Source: Pseudaminobacter soli (ex Zhang et al. 2022) (GTDB lineage Bacteria; Pseudomonadota; Alphaproteobacteria; Rhizobiales; Rhizobiaceae). From it: 64,000 bases of DNA. The DNA lies in the NCBI RefSeq assembly GCF_014595955.1, contig NZ_JABVCF010000005.1, forward strand, positions 124,001 through 188,000, given 5' to 3'. The position numbers and the translations under genes are program-made. Below the pieces are notes generated by a model. It had not been told where the DNA came from. It saw nothing but the letters and a program-made list of their open reading frames with translations, and searched no databases. Numbering within the stretch: position 1 is the first letter of the stretch; each line of letters opens with the position of its first letter. This document shows positions 44,043 to 56,184 of this stretch, piece by piece.

Positions 44043-45497
44043 ATGAGATTAGCTGATCTCGCCGACATCCTTCCTGTTCCGCCGGGCGTGCCCGTGGAGG
44101 TGGAAGTTACCGGCGTGACTTCCGATTCACGTGCCGTCCGACCGGGCATGATCTTCGTTGCCGTGTCGGGATCGAAGGCCGACGGCTCTGCCTATGCAGC
44201 CGACGCGCAGGAAAGGGGCGCCGCTGCGATCGTGGCGGGCAATGGTATCAGTCTTGAGTCCATCCGGGTGCCTGTGCTTGCGGTCGAAGACCCGCGGCTC
44301 GCGCTGGCGCGACTGGCCAGCCGGTTCTGGCCGCGGCAGCCGCAGACCATGGTTGCGGTGACCGGTACCAGCGGCAAGACCTCCGTCGCCTCCTTCACGC
44401 GGCAGATCTGGGAGCACGCCGGATATGCAGCGGCCAGCATCGGCACGACTGGGGTGGTCGCTCCCGATCGCAATGAGTACGGGGCACTGACGACCCCTGA
44501 TCCGGTCGCGCTGCACATGCTGCTCGACGAACTCGCGGGCGAGGGCGTCACCCATGCCTCGATGGAGGCGTCCAGCCACGGCCTCGACCAGCGCCGGCTG
44601 GACAGCGTGAGGCTCGCTGCCGGCGCCTTCACCAATCTCGGCCGCGACCACATGGACTATCATCCAACGGTCGAGGACTATCTCAAGGCTAAACTCAGGC
44701 TGTTCGATGCGCTGCTGCCCAAGGGGGCGCCGGCCGTCATCTTCGCCGACGACGAATATTCGGCGCCTGTGATCGAGGCGGCGAGTTCCGCGGGGCTCCA
44801 AGTGCTGACGGTCGGACGGCAAGGCGATTTCCTCTGTCTGAAGCGGGTCGAGCACGAGCGGCATCGCCAGCGCGCCGAGGTGCAGTATGCGGGCGAGATC
44901 CATGAGATCGATCTGCCTCTGGCGGGCGATTTCCAGGTCTCCAACGCCCTTGTCGCGGCCGGTTTGGCTATCGCGACCGGCACGCCTGCGCGGGACGCGC
45001 TGAAGGCGCTCGAGACGCTGAAGGGCGCGCCGGGCCGTCTGGACCTGGTCGGCACGGCGGCGAATGGTGCTCCGGTCTATGTGGATTACTCCCACAAGCC
45101 GGATGCGCTGGAGAACGTCCTGAAATCCGTCCGTCCGTTCACGACCGGCCGTGTCATCGTGGTGTTCGGCTGCGGCGGGGACCGCGACCGGGGCAAGCGG
45201 CCGATCATGGGCGAGATCGCGACCAGACTCGCCGACGTGGTGATCGTCACCGACGACAACCCGCGCTCGGAAGTCCCGGCTGAGATCCGCGCTGCAGTCC
45301 TTGCCGGTGCACCGGGCGCCATCGAGATCGGCGACCGGCGAGAAGCGATCCGCACTGCTGTGGCGATGCTGCAGTCTGGCGACACGCTGATCGTTGCCGG
45401 AAAAGGTCACGAGGAGGGTCAGACGATAGGGACCCGGACCTTCCCCTTCTCGGACCATGAGGAAGTGCGCGCAGCCCTTCGGGAACGCCCCGCATGA
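44043..45497 (+). CDS. murE: UDP-MurNAc-tripeptide synthetase MurE
   Basis: A 484-residue cytoplasmic ATP-dependent ligase that adds meso-diaminopimelate to UDP-MurNAc-L-Ala-D-Glu. The P-loop is GTSGKTS (108-114). The motif DDNPRSE near residue 405 is the DNPR signature of enzymes specific for meso-DAP rather than lysine. Its start is the ATG at 44043 behind the ftsI terminator, and its end overlaps murF by four bases. Confidence 0.95.
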   Translation: MRLADLADILPVPPGVPVEVEVTGVTSDSRAVRPGMIFVAVSGSKADGSAYAADAQERGAAAIVAGNGISLESIRVPVLAVEDPRLALARLASRFWPRQPQTMVAVTGTSGKTSVASFTRQIWEHAGYAAASIGTTGVVAPDRNEYGALTTPDPVALHMLLDELAGEGVTHASMEASSHGLDQRRLDSVRLAAGAFTNLGRDHMDYHPTVEDYLKAKLRLFDALLPKGAPAVIFADDEYSAPVIEAASSAGLQVLTVGRQGDFLCLKRVEHERHRQRAEVQYAGEIHEIDLPLAGDFQVSNALVAAGLAIATGTPARDALKALETLKGAPGRLDLVGTAANGAPVYVDYSHKPDALENVLKSVRPFTTGRVIVVFGCGGDRDRGKRPIMGEIATRLADVVIVTDDNPRSEVPAEIRAAVLAGAPGAIEIGDRREAIRTAVAMLQSGDTLIVAGKGHEEGQTIGTRTFPFSDHEEVRAALRERPA

Positions 45498-46927
45498 GTC
45501 TGCTCTGGACCGCGGATGAGTTGATCGCCGCCATGGACGGCCGCCCGTTCGGAACCATGCCTACGGGCGTGACCGGCATTTCGATCGACACCAGAACCCT
45601 CAAGACGGGAGAGGCCTTTTTCGCCATTAAGGGCGAGACCATGGACGGCCACGACTTCGCGACAGCCGCCGTGAAGGCTGGTGCGGCTATCCTGGTGGTC
45701 GCCGAGGGCAAGCTGCCGGCGCTCGGCCGGCTGACCGCGCCGATGATCGTGGTGCCCGACGTGCTGGTTGGGCTGGAGAAGCTCGGCATCGCGGCCCGCG
45801 CGCGCAGTTCGGCGAAAATCATCGCGGTCACCGGTTCCGTCGGCAAGACCACCACCAAGGAAGCCCTGCGGCACGTCCTCTCGGCGGCGGGCAAGGTGCA
45901 TGCCTCGGACAAGTCGTTCAATAATCATTGGGGCGTGCCGCTGACACTGGCGCGGATGCCGGCGGAGTGCGACTATGCCGTCTTCGAGATCGGCATGAAC
46001 CATGCGGGCGAAATCCGGCCTCTGGTGAAGATGGTGCGACCGCATATCGCCATCGTAACCCTGATCGCTCCCGCCCACCTCGGGCACTTCAATTCCGAGG
46101 ACGAAATTGCGGTCGCCAAGGCCGAGATCTTTGAGGGCGTCGAGCCGGGCGGTCACGCGCTGCTCAACCGCGACGATGCCCGCTACAAGCTCCTTGAAAA
46201 GGCGGCGAAGGCTGCCCGCGTGAAGCATGTCGTCGGGTTCGGGGCGCATGGCCGGGCGCAGGTGCGGCTCATGCGATGCGAACTCAAAGCCGACCATTCG
46301 CTGATCTCCGTAAAGATCGGCGGCAATCATCTTGAGGCCAAGGTTGGCGCACCCGGGCGTCACATCGTCCAGAACGCGCTAGCTGTCATCGCCGCGGCCC
46401 GGCTTGCGGGGGCTGACGTGGAAAAGGTCACGGCCGCGCTGGCCGACCTCGTGCCGGAAAGCGGGCGTGGACGCCAGCACCGGCTTGCCGCCGATGCAGG
46501 CGCATTCACCCTGATCGACGAGAGTTACAACGCCAACCCGGCCTCGATGAAGGCGGCGATGGAACTGCTGGACGCTACCCCGATCGCTGGGGAGGGGCGC
46601 CGCATCGCCGTGCTGGGCGACATGCTGGAACTCGGCAGCCACTCCGCCGAGTTGCATGCCGGACTTGCCAAGATCATCACCGAGACGAACACCGACATCG
46701 TCCTGATGGCGGGACCCGATATGAAGAACCTTGCCGACACGCTGCCCGAGAAGATCCGCAAGGAGTACCGGGCGAGCGCGGATGACCTCAAGCCGATCCT
46801 GCTCAAAGAGATCGGACCGGGCGACGTAGTGATGGTGAAATCATCAAAGGGGGTGGGCTTTTCGAAGCTCGTGGACGCGCTCCTGAACCGGTTCCCGGCT
46901 TGCGCCGGCGGCCAGAAACCAAACTGA
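45494..46927 (+). CDS. murF: UDP-MurNAc-pentapeptide synthetase MurF
   Basis: A 477-residue ligase adding D-Ala-D-Ala to the UDP-MurNAc-tripeptide. The P-loop is GSVGKTT (114-120). [15 protein letters not shown] and the [10 protein letters not shown] segment are family marks. It is translationally coupled to murE and followed after 19 bases by mraY. Confidence 0.95.
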   Translation: MSLLWTADELIAAMDGRPFGTMPTGVTGISIDTRTLKTGEAFFAIKGETMDGHDFATAAVKAGAAILVVAEGKLPALGRLTAPMIVVPDVLVGLEKLGIAARARSSAKIIAVTGSVGKTTTKEALRHVLSAAGKVHASDKSFNNHWGVPLTLARMPAECDYAVFEIGMNHAGEIRPLVKMVRPHIAIVTLIAPAHLGHFNSEDEIAVAKAEIFEGVEPGGHALLNRDDARYKLLEKAAKAARVKHVVGFGAHGRAQVRLMRCELKADHSLISVKIGGNHLEAKVGAPGRHIVQNALAVIAAARLAGADVEKVTAALADLVPESGRGRQHRLAADAGAFTLIDESYNANPASMKAAMELLDATPIAGEGRRIAVLGDMLELGSHSAELHAGLAKIITETNTDIVLMAGPDMKNLADTLPEKIRKEYRASADDLKPILLKEIGPGDVVMVKSSKGVGFSKLVDALLNRFPACAGGQKPN

Positions 46928-46946
46928 CCGCGGTCCGGGGGAACGC

Positions 46947-48029
46947 ATGCTCACTCTACTCGTCTCATTCTCCGACCAAGTCTCGGCCTTCAACGTTTTC
47001 CGCTACATCACCTTCAGGACCGGTGGAGCGCTGATCACTGCGGCGCTTCTGGTGTTCATTTTCGGTCCGGGGATGATCGACGCGCTCAGGATCCGGCAGG
47101 GCAAGGGCCAGCCGATCCGCGCCGACGGCCCGCAGACGCATTTCAAGAAGGCCGGCACGCCGACCATGGGTGGGCTGATGATCATCTCCGGAATCATCGC
47201 CTCGAGCCTGCTCTGGGCCAATATCACCAGCATCTATGTCTGGGTGGTCCTTCTGGTCACGATCGGCTTCGGCGCGATCGGCTTCTATGACGACTATCTC
47301 AAGGTCACGAAGCAGTCTCATCTGGGCTTTTCCGGCAAGTCGCGCCTCGCCGTCGAGTTCGTGATCGCGGCCATCGCCGCCTATGTGATCATGCAGGCTG
47401 GGCAGGGGCGCTTCGCCTCGTCGCTGACCTTTCCCTTCATCAAGGAACTGGTCATCGATCTCGGCTTGTTCTTCATCCCGTTCTCGTGCTTCGTCATCGT
47501 GGGGGCCGGCAATGCGGTAAACCTCACCGACGGGCTGGACGGGCTGGCGATTGTTCCGATCATGATCGCCGCCGCGTCCTTCGGCGTGATCGCCTATCTC
47601 TCCGGCAACGCGGTTTTCGCCGACTACCTGCAGATCCACTTCGTCCCCGGTACCGGTGAACTGGCCGTCATCCTCGGTGCGGTCATCGGCGCCGGTCTGG
47701 GCTTCCTGTGGTTCAACGCCCCGCCGGCGGCGATCTTCATGGGCGACACCGGCTCGCTGGCGCTCGGCGGCCTGATCGGCACCATCGCCGTCGCCACCAA
47801 GCACGAGATCGTGCTTGCCATCATCGGCGGCCTGTTCGTCATGGAGGCACTTTCGGTGATCGTGCAGGTCGGCTACTTCAAGATTACCGGCAAGCGGGTC
47901 TTCCTGATGGCGCCGATCCACCATCATTTCGAGAAACTCGGCTGGACCGAGAGCCAGGTGGTGATCCGCTTCTGGATCATCGCCGTCATCCTTGCCCTCG
48001 TCGGGCTTTCCAGCCTCAAGCTGCGGTGA
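46947..48029 (+). CDS. mraY: Phospho-MurNAc-pentapeptide translocase MraY
   Basis: A 360-residue integral membrane enzyme with about ten helices that makes lipid I from UDP-MurNAc-pentapeptide and undecaprenyl phosphate. The Mg-binding DD pair is in GFYDDYLKV, the [10 protein letters not shown] and [10 protein letters not shown] loops are intact, and the histidine loop reads [11 protein letters not shown]. Full family length. Confidence 0.96.
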   Translation: MLTLLVSFSDQVSAFNVFRYITFRTGGALITAALLVFIFGPGMIDALRIRQGKGQPIRADGPQTHFKKAGTPTMGGLMIISGIIASSLLWANITSIYVWVVLLVTIGFGAIGFYDDYLKVTKQSHLGFSGKSRLAVEFVIAAIAAYVIMQAGQGRFASSLTFPFIKELVIDLGLFFIPFSCFVIVGAGNAVNLTDGLDGLAIVPIMIAAASFGVIAYLSGNAVFADYLQIHFVPGTGELAVILGAVIGAGLGFLWFNAPPAAIFMGDTGSLALGGLIGTIAVATKHEIVLAIIGGLFVMEALSVIVQVGYFKITGKRVFLMAPIHHHFEKLGWTESQVVIRFWIIAVILALVGLSSLKLR

Positions 48030-48034
48030 TTTCC

Positions 48035-49435
48035 GTGATCCCCGCGCGCTCCTTCGCCGGAAAGAAAGTGGCGCTCTTCGGGCTCGGCGGCTCGGGGATC
48101 GCGACCGGCCGTGCGCTGATGGAGGGCGGCGCCGAAGTCCTCTGCTGGGACGACAATCCCGAGAGCGTTGCACGCGCCACCGAACAGGGGATTCCGACCG
48201 GCGACCTTCGCGGCGCCGAATGGGGCGGGCTCGCGAGCTTCGTGCTTTCGCCCGGCGTGCCGCTCACCCATCCGAAACCCCACTGGACCGTGGAACTGGC
48301 CCGAGGAGCCGGCGTCGAGATCATCGGCGACGTCGAACTGTTCGCGCGCGAGCGCACGGCCCAGGCGCCAAGGGCGCCCTTCATCGCCATTACGGGGACG
48401 AACGGGAAGTCGACGACGACGGCCCTAACCGCTCATATCCTCAAGCATGCAGGGCGCGACACGCAGATGGGCGGCAATATTGGCCGTGCGGTGATGACCC
48501 TCGAACCGATCGTGGAAGACCGCTTCTACGTGGTCGAATGTTCCTCCTACCAGATAGATCTCGCTCCCTCGATCAATCCGACGGCGGGCATCCTGCTCAA
48601 TCTCACCCCGGACCATCTCGACCGCCACGGGACGATGCAGCACTACGCTTCCATCAAGGAGCGGCTGGTCTCGGGCAGCGACACGGCGATCGTCGGCGTC
48701 GACGACGTCTACTGCGCGCAGATCGCCGACAGGCTCGAGAAGGCGGGCAAGGAGGTCATCCGCATCTCCAAGCGCCTGCCCCTGACCGACGGCTATTTCG
48801 CCGACGGCACGGACATCATGGAGGCCATAGAGGGCCGGTACAGCCGCGTCGGATTCCTGGAAGGGATCGGCTCGCTCCGCGGGCAGCACAATGCGCAGAA
48901 CGCCCTTGCCGCCATCGTCGCCTGCCTCAAGGTCGGGCTCGACCTCGGCGAGATCCAGTCCGGGCTCGAGACCTTCCCGGGTCTCGCGCACCGGATGGAG
49001 CAGGTGGGGCGCAGGGACCGCGTCCTCTTCGTCAACGACTCCAAGGCGACCAATGCCGACGCTTCGGCGCCGGCGCTGTCGAGCTTCCCGCGGATCTACT
49101 GGATCGCAGGTGGGCTTCCCAAGGAGGGCGGCATCGAGGCCCTCCGCTCCTTTTTTCCGCGCATTGCCAAGGCCTACCTGATCGGCGAAGCGGCGCCGGC
49201 CTTTGCCGCGACGCTCGGGGAGGCGGTGCCCTACGAGATCTCCGGCACGCTCGCCGCTGCCGTCGAGCATGCGGCCAACGATGCAGCCGAAGACGAGAGT
49301 GCCGAAGCCGTCGTGCTGCTCTCGCCGGCCTGCGCAAGCTTCGACCAGTTTCGCAACTTCGAGATCCGCGGCGAGGCCTTCCGCGCGGCAGTGGAGGCCC
49401 TCGACGACATCACGCCGATTGGAGGGACGCGCTGA
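48035..49435 (+). CDS. murD: UDP-MurNAc-L-Ala:D-Glu ligase MurD
   Basis: A 466-residue ligase adding D-glutamate. There is an N-terminal Rossmann part (ALFGLGGSG), P-loop GTNGKST (121-127), and [12 protein letters not shown] with the carbamylated-lysine region before it. The start is a GTG at 48035 (MIPARSF), while a GTG at 48026 that overlaps the mraY stop is an alternative. The stop overlaps ftsW by one base (TGATG). Confidence 0.94.
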   Translation: MIPARSFAGKKVALFGLGGSGIATGRALMEGGAEVLCWDDNPESVARATEQGIPTGDLRGAEWGGLASFVLSPGVPLTHPKPHWTVELARGAGVEIIGDVELFARERTAQAPRAPFIAITGTNGKSTTTALTAHILKHAGRDTQMGGNIGRAVMTLEPIVEDRFYVVECSSYQIDLAPSINPTAGILLNLTPDHLDRHGTMQHYASIKERLVSGSDTAIVGVDDVYCAQIADRLEKAGKEVIRISKRLPLTDGYFADGTDIMEAIEGRYSRVGFLEGIGSLRGQHNAQNALAAIVACLKVGLDLGEIQSGLETFPGLAHRMEQVGRRDRVLFVNDSKATNADASAPALSSFPRIYWIAGGLPKEGGIEALRSFFPRIAKAYLIGEAAPAFAATLGEAVPYEISGTLAAAVEHAANDAAEDESAEAVVLLSPACASFDQFRNFEIRGEAFRAAVEALDDITPIGGTR

Positions 49436-50589
49436 TGGAAAGCAGACTTGATCGTCGTCCGGTGACCGTCTGGTGGCGCACGGTCGACCGCTGGTTCCTT
49501 GCAGCCTTCCTGTCGCTGATGGGGCTGGGAATCCTCCTCTCCTTCGCCGCGAGCCCGGCCGTGGCCGAGCGCATCGGTCTCGACAGCTTCCATTTCGCGA
49601 CCCGGCAGATCGTCTACATGATCCCGGCGCTGGCGGCGATGCTTGCGGTGTCGTTCCTGACGCCGCGCCAGGTGAGAAGGCTCGCAATCATCATGCTGGG
49701 CGTGTCGCTGCTGATGATGGTGGCGGTGCTCTACGTCGGGGTCGAGGTGAAGGGCGCGCACCGTTGGGTCTCCATCTTCGGGATCTCGATCCAGCCGTCC
49801 GAGTTCCTAAAGCCCGCATTCGTCATTATCTGTGCCTGGCTGTTTGCCGAGAAAGCGCGCAATGCGGCAATCCCCGGCAACTTTCTTGCCCTGATGCTGC
49901 TCGGCCTGGCGGTGGGCCTTCTGGTCCTGCAGCCCGATCTCGGACAGACGATCCTGATTTCCGGGACCTGGGGCGTGATGTTCTTCATGGCGGGGATGCC
50001 CTGGCTCTGGATCATCGTGATCCTCTCGGTGGCGGTCCTGGGCGCGTTCGGCGCCTACTTCACCTTCGACCACTTTGCCGGCCGCATCGACCGCTTCCTG
50101 ACCGGTGAGGGCGACACCTTCCAGGTCGACATGGCGAAAGACGCCGTGATCAGTGGCAACTGGTTCGGCGTCGGGCCGGGCGAGGGCACGGTAAAGCGAA
50201 TGATCCCAGACAGCCATGCCGACTTCGTTTTCGCCGTCGCCGGCGAAGAATTCGGCATTGTCATGTGCTTCCTGATCATGGCGCTGTTTGCCTTCATTGT
50301 GCTGCGCGGCTTGAGTACCGCTCTCAAGGAGCACGACGATTTCACGCGCTACGCGGTGTCGGGACTGGTGGCGGTGTTCGGGTTCCAGTCGATCATCAAT
50401 ATGGGCGTCAACCTGCAGATGATGCCGGCCAAGGGCATGACGCTGCCGTTCATCTCCTATGGCGGCTCCTCGCTGATCGCGGTCGCCGTCTCGATGGGCA
50501 TGGTGCTGGCGCTCACGCGCAAGAAGCCGGAGCGGCGCAAGCAACCCGGCATCGCGATGCTCGCGCGCCATGCATTGGCTGCAGAATAG
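49435..50589 (+). CDS. ftsW: Septal glycosyltransferase FtsW
   Basis: A 384-residue SEDS-family polymerase with about ten membrane helices, which joins lipid II into septal glycan strands with FtsI. Family marks are VKGAHRWVSI, IQPSEFLKP, QPDLGQT and ISYGGSSLIA. The usual placement between murD and murG is kept. Confidence 0.95.
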   Translation: MESRLDRRPVTVWWRTVDRWFLAAFLSLMGLGILLSFAASPAVAERIGLDSFHFATRQIVYMIPALAAMLAVSFLTPRQVRRLAIIMLGVSLLMMVAVLYVGVEVKGAHRWVSIFGISIQPSEFLKPAFVIICAWLFAEKARNAAIPGNFLALMLLGLAVGLLVLQPDLGQTILISGTWGVMFFMAGMPWLWIIVILSVAVLGAFGAYFTFDHFAGRIDRFLTGEGDTFQVDMAKDAVISGNWFGVGPGEGTVKRMIPDSHADFVFAVAGEEFGIVMCFLIMALFAFIVLRGLSTALKEHDDFTRYAVSGLVAVFGFQSIINMGVNLQMMPAKGMTLPFISYGGSSLIAVAVSMGMVLALTRKKPERRKQPGIAMLARHALAAE

Positions 50590-50601
50590 CGGCGGCTCGG
50601 C

Positions 50602-51729
50602 ATGGCGAAGGGAACTATCTTGCTTGCGGCTGGCGGGACCGGTGGTCACCTGTTCCCCGCGGAGGCGCTCGCCTACGAACTGATTGCGCGCGGATGGGTG
50701 GTCCATCTCGCCACGGACGAGCGGGCCGGACGATACATCGGGAACTTCCCGGCCGTGAAGATCCACCCGATTGCTTCCGCCACCCTCAGTGGCCGTAACC
50801 CGGTGACTCTGGTTTCGGCGTTCTGGAAGATATGGCAGGGCGTGCGCCAGGCGGCCGAACTCACTCGCAGGATCAAGCCTGCTGCAGTCGTCGGCTTCGG
50901 CGGTTATCCCACGCTGCCGCCGCTCTATGCGGCAACCCGGCGCAGGATTCCGACGCTCATCCACGAGCAGAACGCCGTTATGGGGCGCGCAAACAAGGCT
51001 CTCTCGCGGCGCGTCAGCGCCATTGCGGGCGGTTTCCTCGCAACGGATGGCGGACCAGAGGCATCGAAGATCGTGGTGACCGGCAATCCGGTCCGACCGC
51101 CAGTGCTGGAGGCCGCCAAGACTAGCTACAGGCCCTCCGGCGCGGGTGAGCCCTTCCATCTTGTGGTTTTCGGCGGCAGCCAGGGTGCGCAGTTCTTCTC
51201 TGACGCCATCCCGGAGGCGATCGCCATGCTCCCCGAGGGGCAGCGCGGGCGGTTGAAGATCATCCAACAGGCGCGCATGGAAGGTGTCGACCGCGTCCGG
51301 AGAGCCTATTCCGCCCTAGGGGTTGAAGCCGAAGTCTCGCCGTTTTTCACCGACCTTTCCCAAAAGATCGCAGGTGCTCATCTCGTCATCTCGCGTTCGG
51401 GAGCTTCGACGGTGTCGGAAATTGCGGTGATCGGTCGGCCCGCCCTGCTGGTGCCTTATCCCCACGCGCTGGATCACGACCAGGCAGCGAACGCCGCCGC
51501 ACTCGCGGCCGCCGGAGGCGCGGAGGTGCATCCGCAGGAGACATTTTCGCACGAGCGCATCGCCGAGCTTCTGGGCCGGCTCATGGACGATCCGGAGAGG
51601 CTCTCGGCGATGGCGTCCGCGGCCAAGTCGGCCGGCAAGCCCGACGCGGCGAAGTTGCTCGCCGACCTCACAGAGGCTATTGCCGCAAGGAAATTTCCAG
51701 ACGGAACCAGTGACGGAGAGCGCCCATGA
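50602..51729 (+). CDS. murG: Lipid II synthase MurG
   Basis: A 375-residue peripheral membrane GT-B glycosyltransferase that adds GlcNAc to lipid I. The G-loops are [10 protein letters not shown] (11-20) and [19 protein letters not shown] and [12 protein letters not shown] are conserved donor and acceptor segments. Its end overlaps murC by four bases. Confidence 0.95.
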   Translation: MAKGTILLAAGGTGGHLFPAEALAYELIARGWVVHLATDERAGRYIGNFPAVKIHPIASATLSGRNPVTLVSAFWKIWQGVRQAAELTRRIKPAAVVGFGGYPTLPPLYAATRRRIPTLIHEQNAVMGRANKALSRRVSAIAGGFLATDGGPEASKIVVTGNPVRPPVLEAAKTSYRPSGAGEPFHLVVFGGSQGAQFFSDAIPEAIAMLPEGQRGRLKIIQQARMEGVDRVRRAYSALGVEAEVSPFFTDLSQKIAGAHLVISRSGASTVSEIAVIGRPALLVPYPHALDHDQAANAAALAAAGGAEVHPQETFSHERIAELLGRLMDDPERLSAMASAAKSAGKPDAAKLLADLTEAIAARKFPDGTSDGERP

Positions 51730-53132
51730 AGATGCCACGCAGCATCGGGCTGGTGCATTTCATCGGCATCGGCGGCATCGGCATGAGCGGCATTGCCGAG
51801 GTGCTGCACAATCTCGGCTATAAGGTGCAGGGCTCCGACCAGGCCGACGGCGCCAATGTCCAGCGCCTGCGTGAGAAGGGCATCGACTGCTTCGTCGGTC
51901 ATCGCGCCGAGAACCTCGGCGATGCCGAGGTCGTGGTCGTCTCGACGGCCATCAAGAAATCCAATCCGGAACTGATCGCCGCGCGCGAAAGGCTGCTGCC
52001 TGTCGTGCGACGCGCGGAAATGCTTGCGGAACTCATGCGCTTCCGCCAGGCGGTGGCGATCGGCGGCACGCATGGCAAGACGACGACCACCTCGATGGTC
52101 GCGGCGCTGCTCGACGCCGGCGGGCTCGACCCCACCGTCATCAATGGCGGCATCATCAATGCCTACGGCACCAATGCCCGTATGGGCGAGGGCGACTGGA
52201 TGGTGGTCGAGGCCGACGAGAGCGACGGCACATTCCTCAAGTTGCCGGCCGACATCGCGGTGGTGACAAACATCGACCCCGAGCACCTCGACCACTACGG
52301 CACCTTCGACAAGGTGCGGGAAGCCTTCCGCCAGTTCGTCGAGAACGTCCCGTTCTACGGTTTCGGCGTGATGTGCACCGATCACCCGGAAGTGCAGGCG
52401 CTGGTCAGCCGCATCGAGGATCGCCGCGTCATCACCTACGGCTCGAATGCGCAGGCGGACGTCCGCTTCGTCAACCACAGCATGGACGGCGCGGCCTCCC
52501 AGTTCGACGTCCTGATCCGCCACCGCAAGACCGGAGCCCAGACCCGGATAGAGGGGCTGCGGCTTCCGATGCCAGGGCGCCACAATGTGTCCAACGCCAC
52601 CGCGGCCATCGCGGTCGCGCGCGAACTCGGCATCTCCGACGCGGCGATCCGCAAGGGGCTCTCCGGCTTCGGCGGCGTGAAACGCCGCTTCACTCCGACC
52701 GGCACCTGGAACGGCGTGAGCATCTTCGACGACTACGGTCACCATCCGGTGGAGATAAAGGCGGTGCTGAAGGCCGCGCGCGACGCCGCGAAGGGGCGCG
52801 TGATCGCGATCGCCCAGCCGCACCGCTATACCCGGCTGCGCGATCTCTTCGACGATTTCTCCGCCTGCTTCAACGACGCCGATACGATCATGATCGCGCC
52901 GGTGTACGCCGCCGGCGAGGACGCGATCGAGGGCATCAACTCGCAGGCCCTGGCGCAGCGAATCCGTGCGGGTGGCCACCGTGATGCCCGCCACATCGAA
53001 GGTCCCGCCGACATCGCGCCAGCGGTCCGTGATCTGGCTCAGCCGGGCGACTTCGTCGTCTTCCTCGGGGCCGGCAATATCACGCAGTGGGCCTATGCCC
53101 TGCCGAAGGACCTCGGCGGGGAGCCGGCATGA
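51726..53132 (+). CDS. murC: UDP-MurNAc:L-alanine ligase MurC
   Basis: A 468-residue ligase, the first amino-acid addition in the Mur pathway. [17 protein letters not shown] is at the start, the P-loop GTHGKTT at 114-120, [14 protein letters not shown] follows, and [12 protein letters not shown] is near the C-terminal domain. It overlaps murG and murB in ATGA pairs. Confidence 0.96.
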   Translation: MKMPRSIGLVHFIGIGGIGMSGIAEVLHNLGYKVQGSDQADGANVQRLREKGIDCFVGHRAENLGDAEVVVVSTAIKKSNPELIAARERLLPVVRRAEMLAELMRFRQAVAIGGTHGKTTTTSMVAALLDAGGLDPTVINGGIINAYGTNARMGEGDWMVVEADESDGTFLKLPADIAVVTNIDPEHLDHYGTFDKVREAFRQFVENVPFYGFGVMCTDHPEVQALVSRIEDRRVITYGSNAQADVRFVNHSMDGAASQFDVLIRHRKTGAQTRIEGLRLPMPGRHNVSNATAAIAVARELGISDAAIRKGLSGFGGVKRRFTPTGTWNGVSIFDDYGHHPVEIKAVLKAARDAAKGRVIAIAQPHRYTRLRDLFDDFSACFNDADTIMIAPVYAAGEDAIEGINSQALAQRIRAGGHRDARHIEGPADIAPAVRDLAQPGDFVVFLGAGNITQWAYALPKDLGGEPA

Positions 53133-54094
53133 GGCGCGGCGAGGCGCTTCTTTCGAAACTCGGCGACCGGTTGACGGGCCTGCGCGGCCGCATCACGCCC
53201 GACGCCGAGATGGATAAGATCACCTGGTTCCGCGCCGGAGGGGCGGCCGACGCGCTGTTCCAGCCGGCCGACGAGGAGGATCTTTCCGCATTCCTCAAGG
53301 CCGTCCCGGAGGACGTGCCGCTGACCGTCGTCGGCATCGGCTCCAACCTCCTGGTACGGGAGGGCGGTATACCCGGCTTCGTGATCCGGCTATCGGCAAA
53401 AGGATTCGGTCAGGCGGAGGTCATTTCGCCGACGCGGATCCGGGCGGGCGCGGCCGCACCCGACAAGCGGGTGGCAGCCCTTGCGCTTGAGGCTGGGATC
53501 GGCGGCTTCCATTTTTATCACGGCATCCCCGGCGGCATCGGCGGCGCCCTGCGCATGAACGCCGGCGCCAATGGCGTCGAGACGCGGGAGCGCGTCGTCG
53601 AGGTGCGCGCGCTCGACCGCAATGGAGAACTCCACATCCTGTCGAACGCGGCGATGGGCTACAGCTATCGAGCCTCCACTGCATCCTCCGACCTGATCTT
53701 CACCTCGGCGATCTTCGAAGGCGCGCCGGAAGAGCATGACGTGATCAAGGCTGCCATGGACGCGGTCCAGCATCATCGCGAGACCGTCCAGCCGATCCGC
53801 GAGAAGACCGGCGGCTCCACCTTCAAGAACCCAGAGGGTACGTCCGCCTGGAAGGAGATCGACAAGGCGGGCTGCCGCGGCCTGATGATCGGCGGGGCGC
53901 AGATGTCGCCCCTGCATTGCAACTTCATGATCAACACGGGCAATGCCAGCGGCTATGATCTCGAATATCTCGGCGAGACGGTTCGCGCCCGCGTTTTGGA
54001 GAAATCCGGGATCCGGCTGCAGTGGGAGATCAAGCGCCTCGGCCGCTTCAAGCCGGGCCACGAGGTGCAGGAGTTCCTCGGACAACTGCTGTAG
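53129..54094 (+). CDS. murB: UDP-N-acetylenolpyruvoylglucosamine reductase MurB
   Basis: A 321-residue flavoenzyme that makes UDP-MurNAc. It shows [12 protein letters not shown] at residue 32, the FAD-binding [30 protein letters not shown], the catalytic SYRAST, and [10 protein letters not shown] with the proton-donor serine, so it is a type II MurB. It is translationally coupled to murC. A control region of about 260 bases follows. Confidence 0.95.
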   Translation: MRRGEALLSKLGDRLTGLRGRITPDAEMDKITWFRAGGAADALFQPADEEDLSAFLKAVPEDVPLTVVGIGSNLLVREGGIPGFVIRLSAKGFGQAEVISPTRIRAGAAAPDKRVAALALEAGIGGFHFYHGIPGGIGGALRMNAGANGVETRERVVEVRALDRNGELHILSNAAMGYSYRASTASSDLIFTSAIFEGAPEEHDVIKAAMDAVQHHRETVQPIREKTGGSTFKNPEGTSAWKEIDKAGCRGLMIGGAQMSPLHCNFMINTGNASGYDLEYLGETVRARVLEKSGIRLQWEIKRLGRFKPGHEVQEFLGQLL

Positions 54095-54124
54095 CCCTCG
54101 AGCGGCCCTACCGGCGCTCCCAGT

Positions 54125-54305
54125 GAGTCCAAAATGCCATAGTCCAGCCCGAATGCGGCCGCGCAATCAAACAATTACAATTTTACTAAAATCAGTGCTT
54201 GCCACGGAATCCCCACTCTGATTCTTTGGGTCAGACGCGTTTCCTGATTTGAGTCGTGCGAGGCGTAACTGGCGAGAGGGGAGCTTGCCGGACATGCCCG
54301 GACTC
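54125..54305. promoter_or_regulatory. Cluster of five GANTC sites before ddl-ftsQAZ
   Basis: GAGTC at 54125, GAATC at 54207, GATTC at 54220, GAGTC at 54251 and GACTC at 54301 lie in the 258-base gap between murB and ddl. By chance about one is expected in that length. GANTC is the target of the cell-cycle methylase CcrM in alphaproteobacteria. An AT-rich patch (54170-54195) lies among them. No clear -35/-10 pair was found. Confidence 0.65.
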
Positions 54306-54352
54306 TGTCCGGAAACTCTGGTGAAGTGCGTATCTGAGGGGATGCAGCAGGG

Positions 54353-55279
54353 ATGTCGAAAAAGCACGTAGCTGTTCTGCTTGGTGGCTTTTCGTCGGAG
54401 CGGCCCGTGTCCCTGTCGTCGGGAAAAGCTTGCGCTGATGCACTGGAAGCCGAGGGCTACCGCGTCACGCGCGTCGATGTCGATCGGGATGTCTCGAGCG
54501 TGCTTGCCGAGATGAAGCCCGACGTCGCTTTCAATGCGCTCCATGGTCCTTACGGCGAGGACGGCACCATTCAGGGAATCCTGGAGTATCTCGGCATACC
54601 CTATACGCATTCGGGTGTGCTCGCCTCGGCGCTGGCCATGAACAAGGAGCTTGCCAAAAAGGTCGCCAAGGCGGCGGGCATCCCGGTCGCCGAGTCGCGG
54701 GTGATGAATCGCTTCGACATACAGAACGTCCACCCCATGAAGCCGCCCTATGTGGTGAAGCCCGTCAATGAGGGGTCGAGCTTCGGTGTCGTGATCGTCA
54801 AGGAAGGTCAGACCGCTCCGCCTCAGATCGTTTCTTCGCCTGACTGGCAGTATGGCGAACGGGTCATGGTCGAGCGCTACATTTATGGGCGCGAACTGAC
54901 CTGTGCGGTCATGGGCGATGTAGCGCTGGGCGTCTGCGAGATCGTCCCGACCGGTCACGCCTTCTACGATTACGACTCCAAGTACGTGCCCGGCGGATCA
55001 AAACACGTCGTGCCTGCGAAAATTTCATTAAATATTTACCAAAAGATACAGACACTGGCCCTCAAGGCTCATCAAGCAATCGGCTGCCGGGGCGTCTCTC
55101 GATCCGACTTCCGCTACGACGATCGCCATTCGGAAAATGGTGAGGTCGTGTGGCTCGAAATCAATACCCAGCCGGGCATGACGCCGACGTCGCTCGTTCC
55201 GGAGATTGCCGCAGAGGCGGGTCATTCCTTTGGCGAGTTGCTGAGTTGGATGGTGGAGGACGCGTCGTGTTCGCGTTGA
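54353..55279 (+). CDS. ddl: D-alanine:D-alanine ligase
   Basis: A 308-residue ATP-grasp ligase making the D-Ala-D-Ala used by MurF. The N-terminal [17 protein letters not shown] is the substrate loop. ATP binding is seen in [14 protein letters not shown], metal binding in [15 protein letters not shown], and [12 protein letters not shown] is conserved. It is the first gene after the GANTC-rich region and overlaps ftsQ by 13 bases. Confidence 0.95.
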   Translation: MSKKHVAVLLGGFSSERPVSLSSGKACADALEAEGYRVTRVDVDRDVSSVLAEMKPDVAFNALHGPYGEDGTIQGILEYLGIPYTHSGVLASALAMNKELAKKVAKAAGIPVAESRVMNRFDIQNVHPMKPPYVVKPVNEGSSFGVVIVKEGQTAPPQIVSSPDWQYGERVMVERYIYGRELTCAVMGDVALGVCEIVPTGHAFYDYDSKYVPGGSKHVVPAKISLNIYQKIQTLALKAHQAIGCRGVSRSDFRYDDRHSENGEVVWLEINTQPGMTPTSLVPEIAAEAGHSFGELLSWMVEDASCSR

Positions 55280-56184
55280 GGCGTTGGCAAGGCAGCAGAT
55301 CGGCCGGCGTGCCGGATGCGCGGCTCGACGGTCGTATCCTGCTTCCGCGGTGGCTGCGTAGGCCGGCGCGTCTGTTCGCGCGGCTTGGCACGGGTGATTT
55401 CGTTCCGCCTCGTTACTCGGCAACCATGGCGAGTGCGGCGCTGCTCGCCGCGGCCGGGCTGTACGGTACCTATGTTGGCGGCCTGATGCCTGAGGTGGCG
55501 CAGTCGGTCACCGCCCGCACCGGCTTCGCCGTGGATCAGGTGCGGATCGTCGGCCATCGCGAGACGTCCGAGATCGACCTTCTCGAGACGCTGGACCTCA
55601 CGGGTTGGACATCGCTCGTGGGCTTTGATGTCGACGATGCGCGCGATCGCGTCTCGTCGCTGCCCTGGATTGAATCCGCTTCGATCCGCAAGGTCTATCC
55701 CGAGACGCTGGAGATCCGGATCGTCGAGCGTGAGCCCTTCGCCATCTGGCAGCAGGGCAGTCAGCTTTCGATCATCGGGCGCAAGGGTAACGTCATCGTG
55801 CCGCTCACGCCCGGACGCCATACGGACCTGCCGCTGGTAGTCGGAGCCGGTGCTGCAGAGCACGCAGCCGCCTTTGTCGATCAGATCGCCCGGCATCCCG
55901 AGCTCAAGTCGCGGGTTAAGGGCTACATCCAGGTCGCGAACCGCCGCTGGGATCTGCGTCTGGACAACGGAATGACGGTCAAGCTGCCCGAAACGGGCGT
56001 CGATGCTGCGATCGAGAACCTGCTGCGGGCGGAGGAGGAGAGCGGCCTCTTCAAGCGCCAACTGGCGGCGATCGATCTGCGCTTCCCAGATCGGATGGTG
56101 CTCAAGCTTACGCCCGAGGCCGCGGAAGAGAGGCAGGCAGCGTTGACCAAGGCCGGGAAGAAGAAGCCGGAGAAGCGCACATGA
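55267..56184 (+). CDS. ftsQ: Cell division protein FtsQ
   Basis: A 305-residue bitopic protein. The cytoplasmic N-terminus of about 50 residues is basic, the membrane helix is about 52-73, and the POTRA domain starts near 86 ([20 protein letters not shown]). The beta domain ends before a charged tail (KKKPEKRT). The start is a GTG at 55267 with GGAGG eight bases upstream, inside the end of ddl. FtsQ recruits FtsBL to the divisome. Confidence 0.9.
   Translation: MFALRRWQGSRSAGVPDARLDGRILLPRWLRRPARLFARLGTGDFVPPRYSATMASAALLAAAGLYGTYVGGLMPEVAQSVTARTGFAVDQVRIVGHRETSEIDLLETLDLTGWTSLVGFDVDDARDRVSSLPWIESASIRKVYPETLEIRIVEREPFAIWQQGSQLSIIGRKGNVIVPLTPGRHTDLPLVVGAGAAEHAAAFVDQIARHPELKSRVKGYIQVANRRWDLRLDNGMTVKLPETGVDAAIENLLRAEEESGLFKRQLAAIDLRFPDRMVLKLTPEAAEERQAALTKAGKKKPEKRT

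Noticed and set aside
47992-49434. Extended frame upstream of and in frame with ftsW
   Set aside because: It overlaps murD entirely, is Arg-rich without homology, and the FtsW start at 49435 has the expected N-terminus and the TGATG junction.
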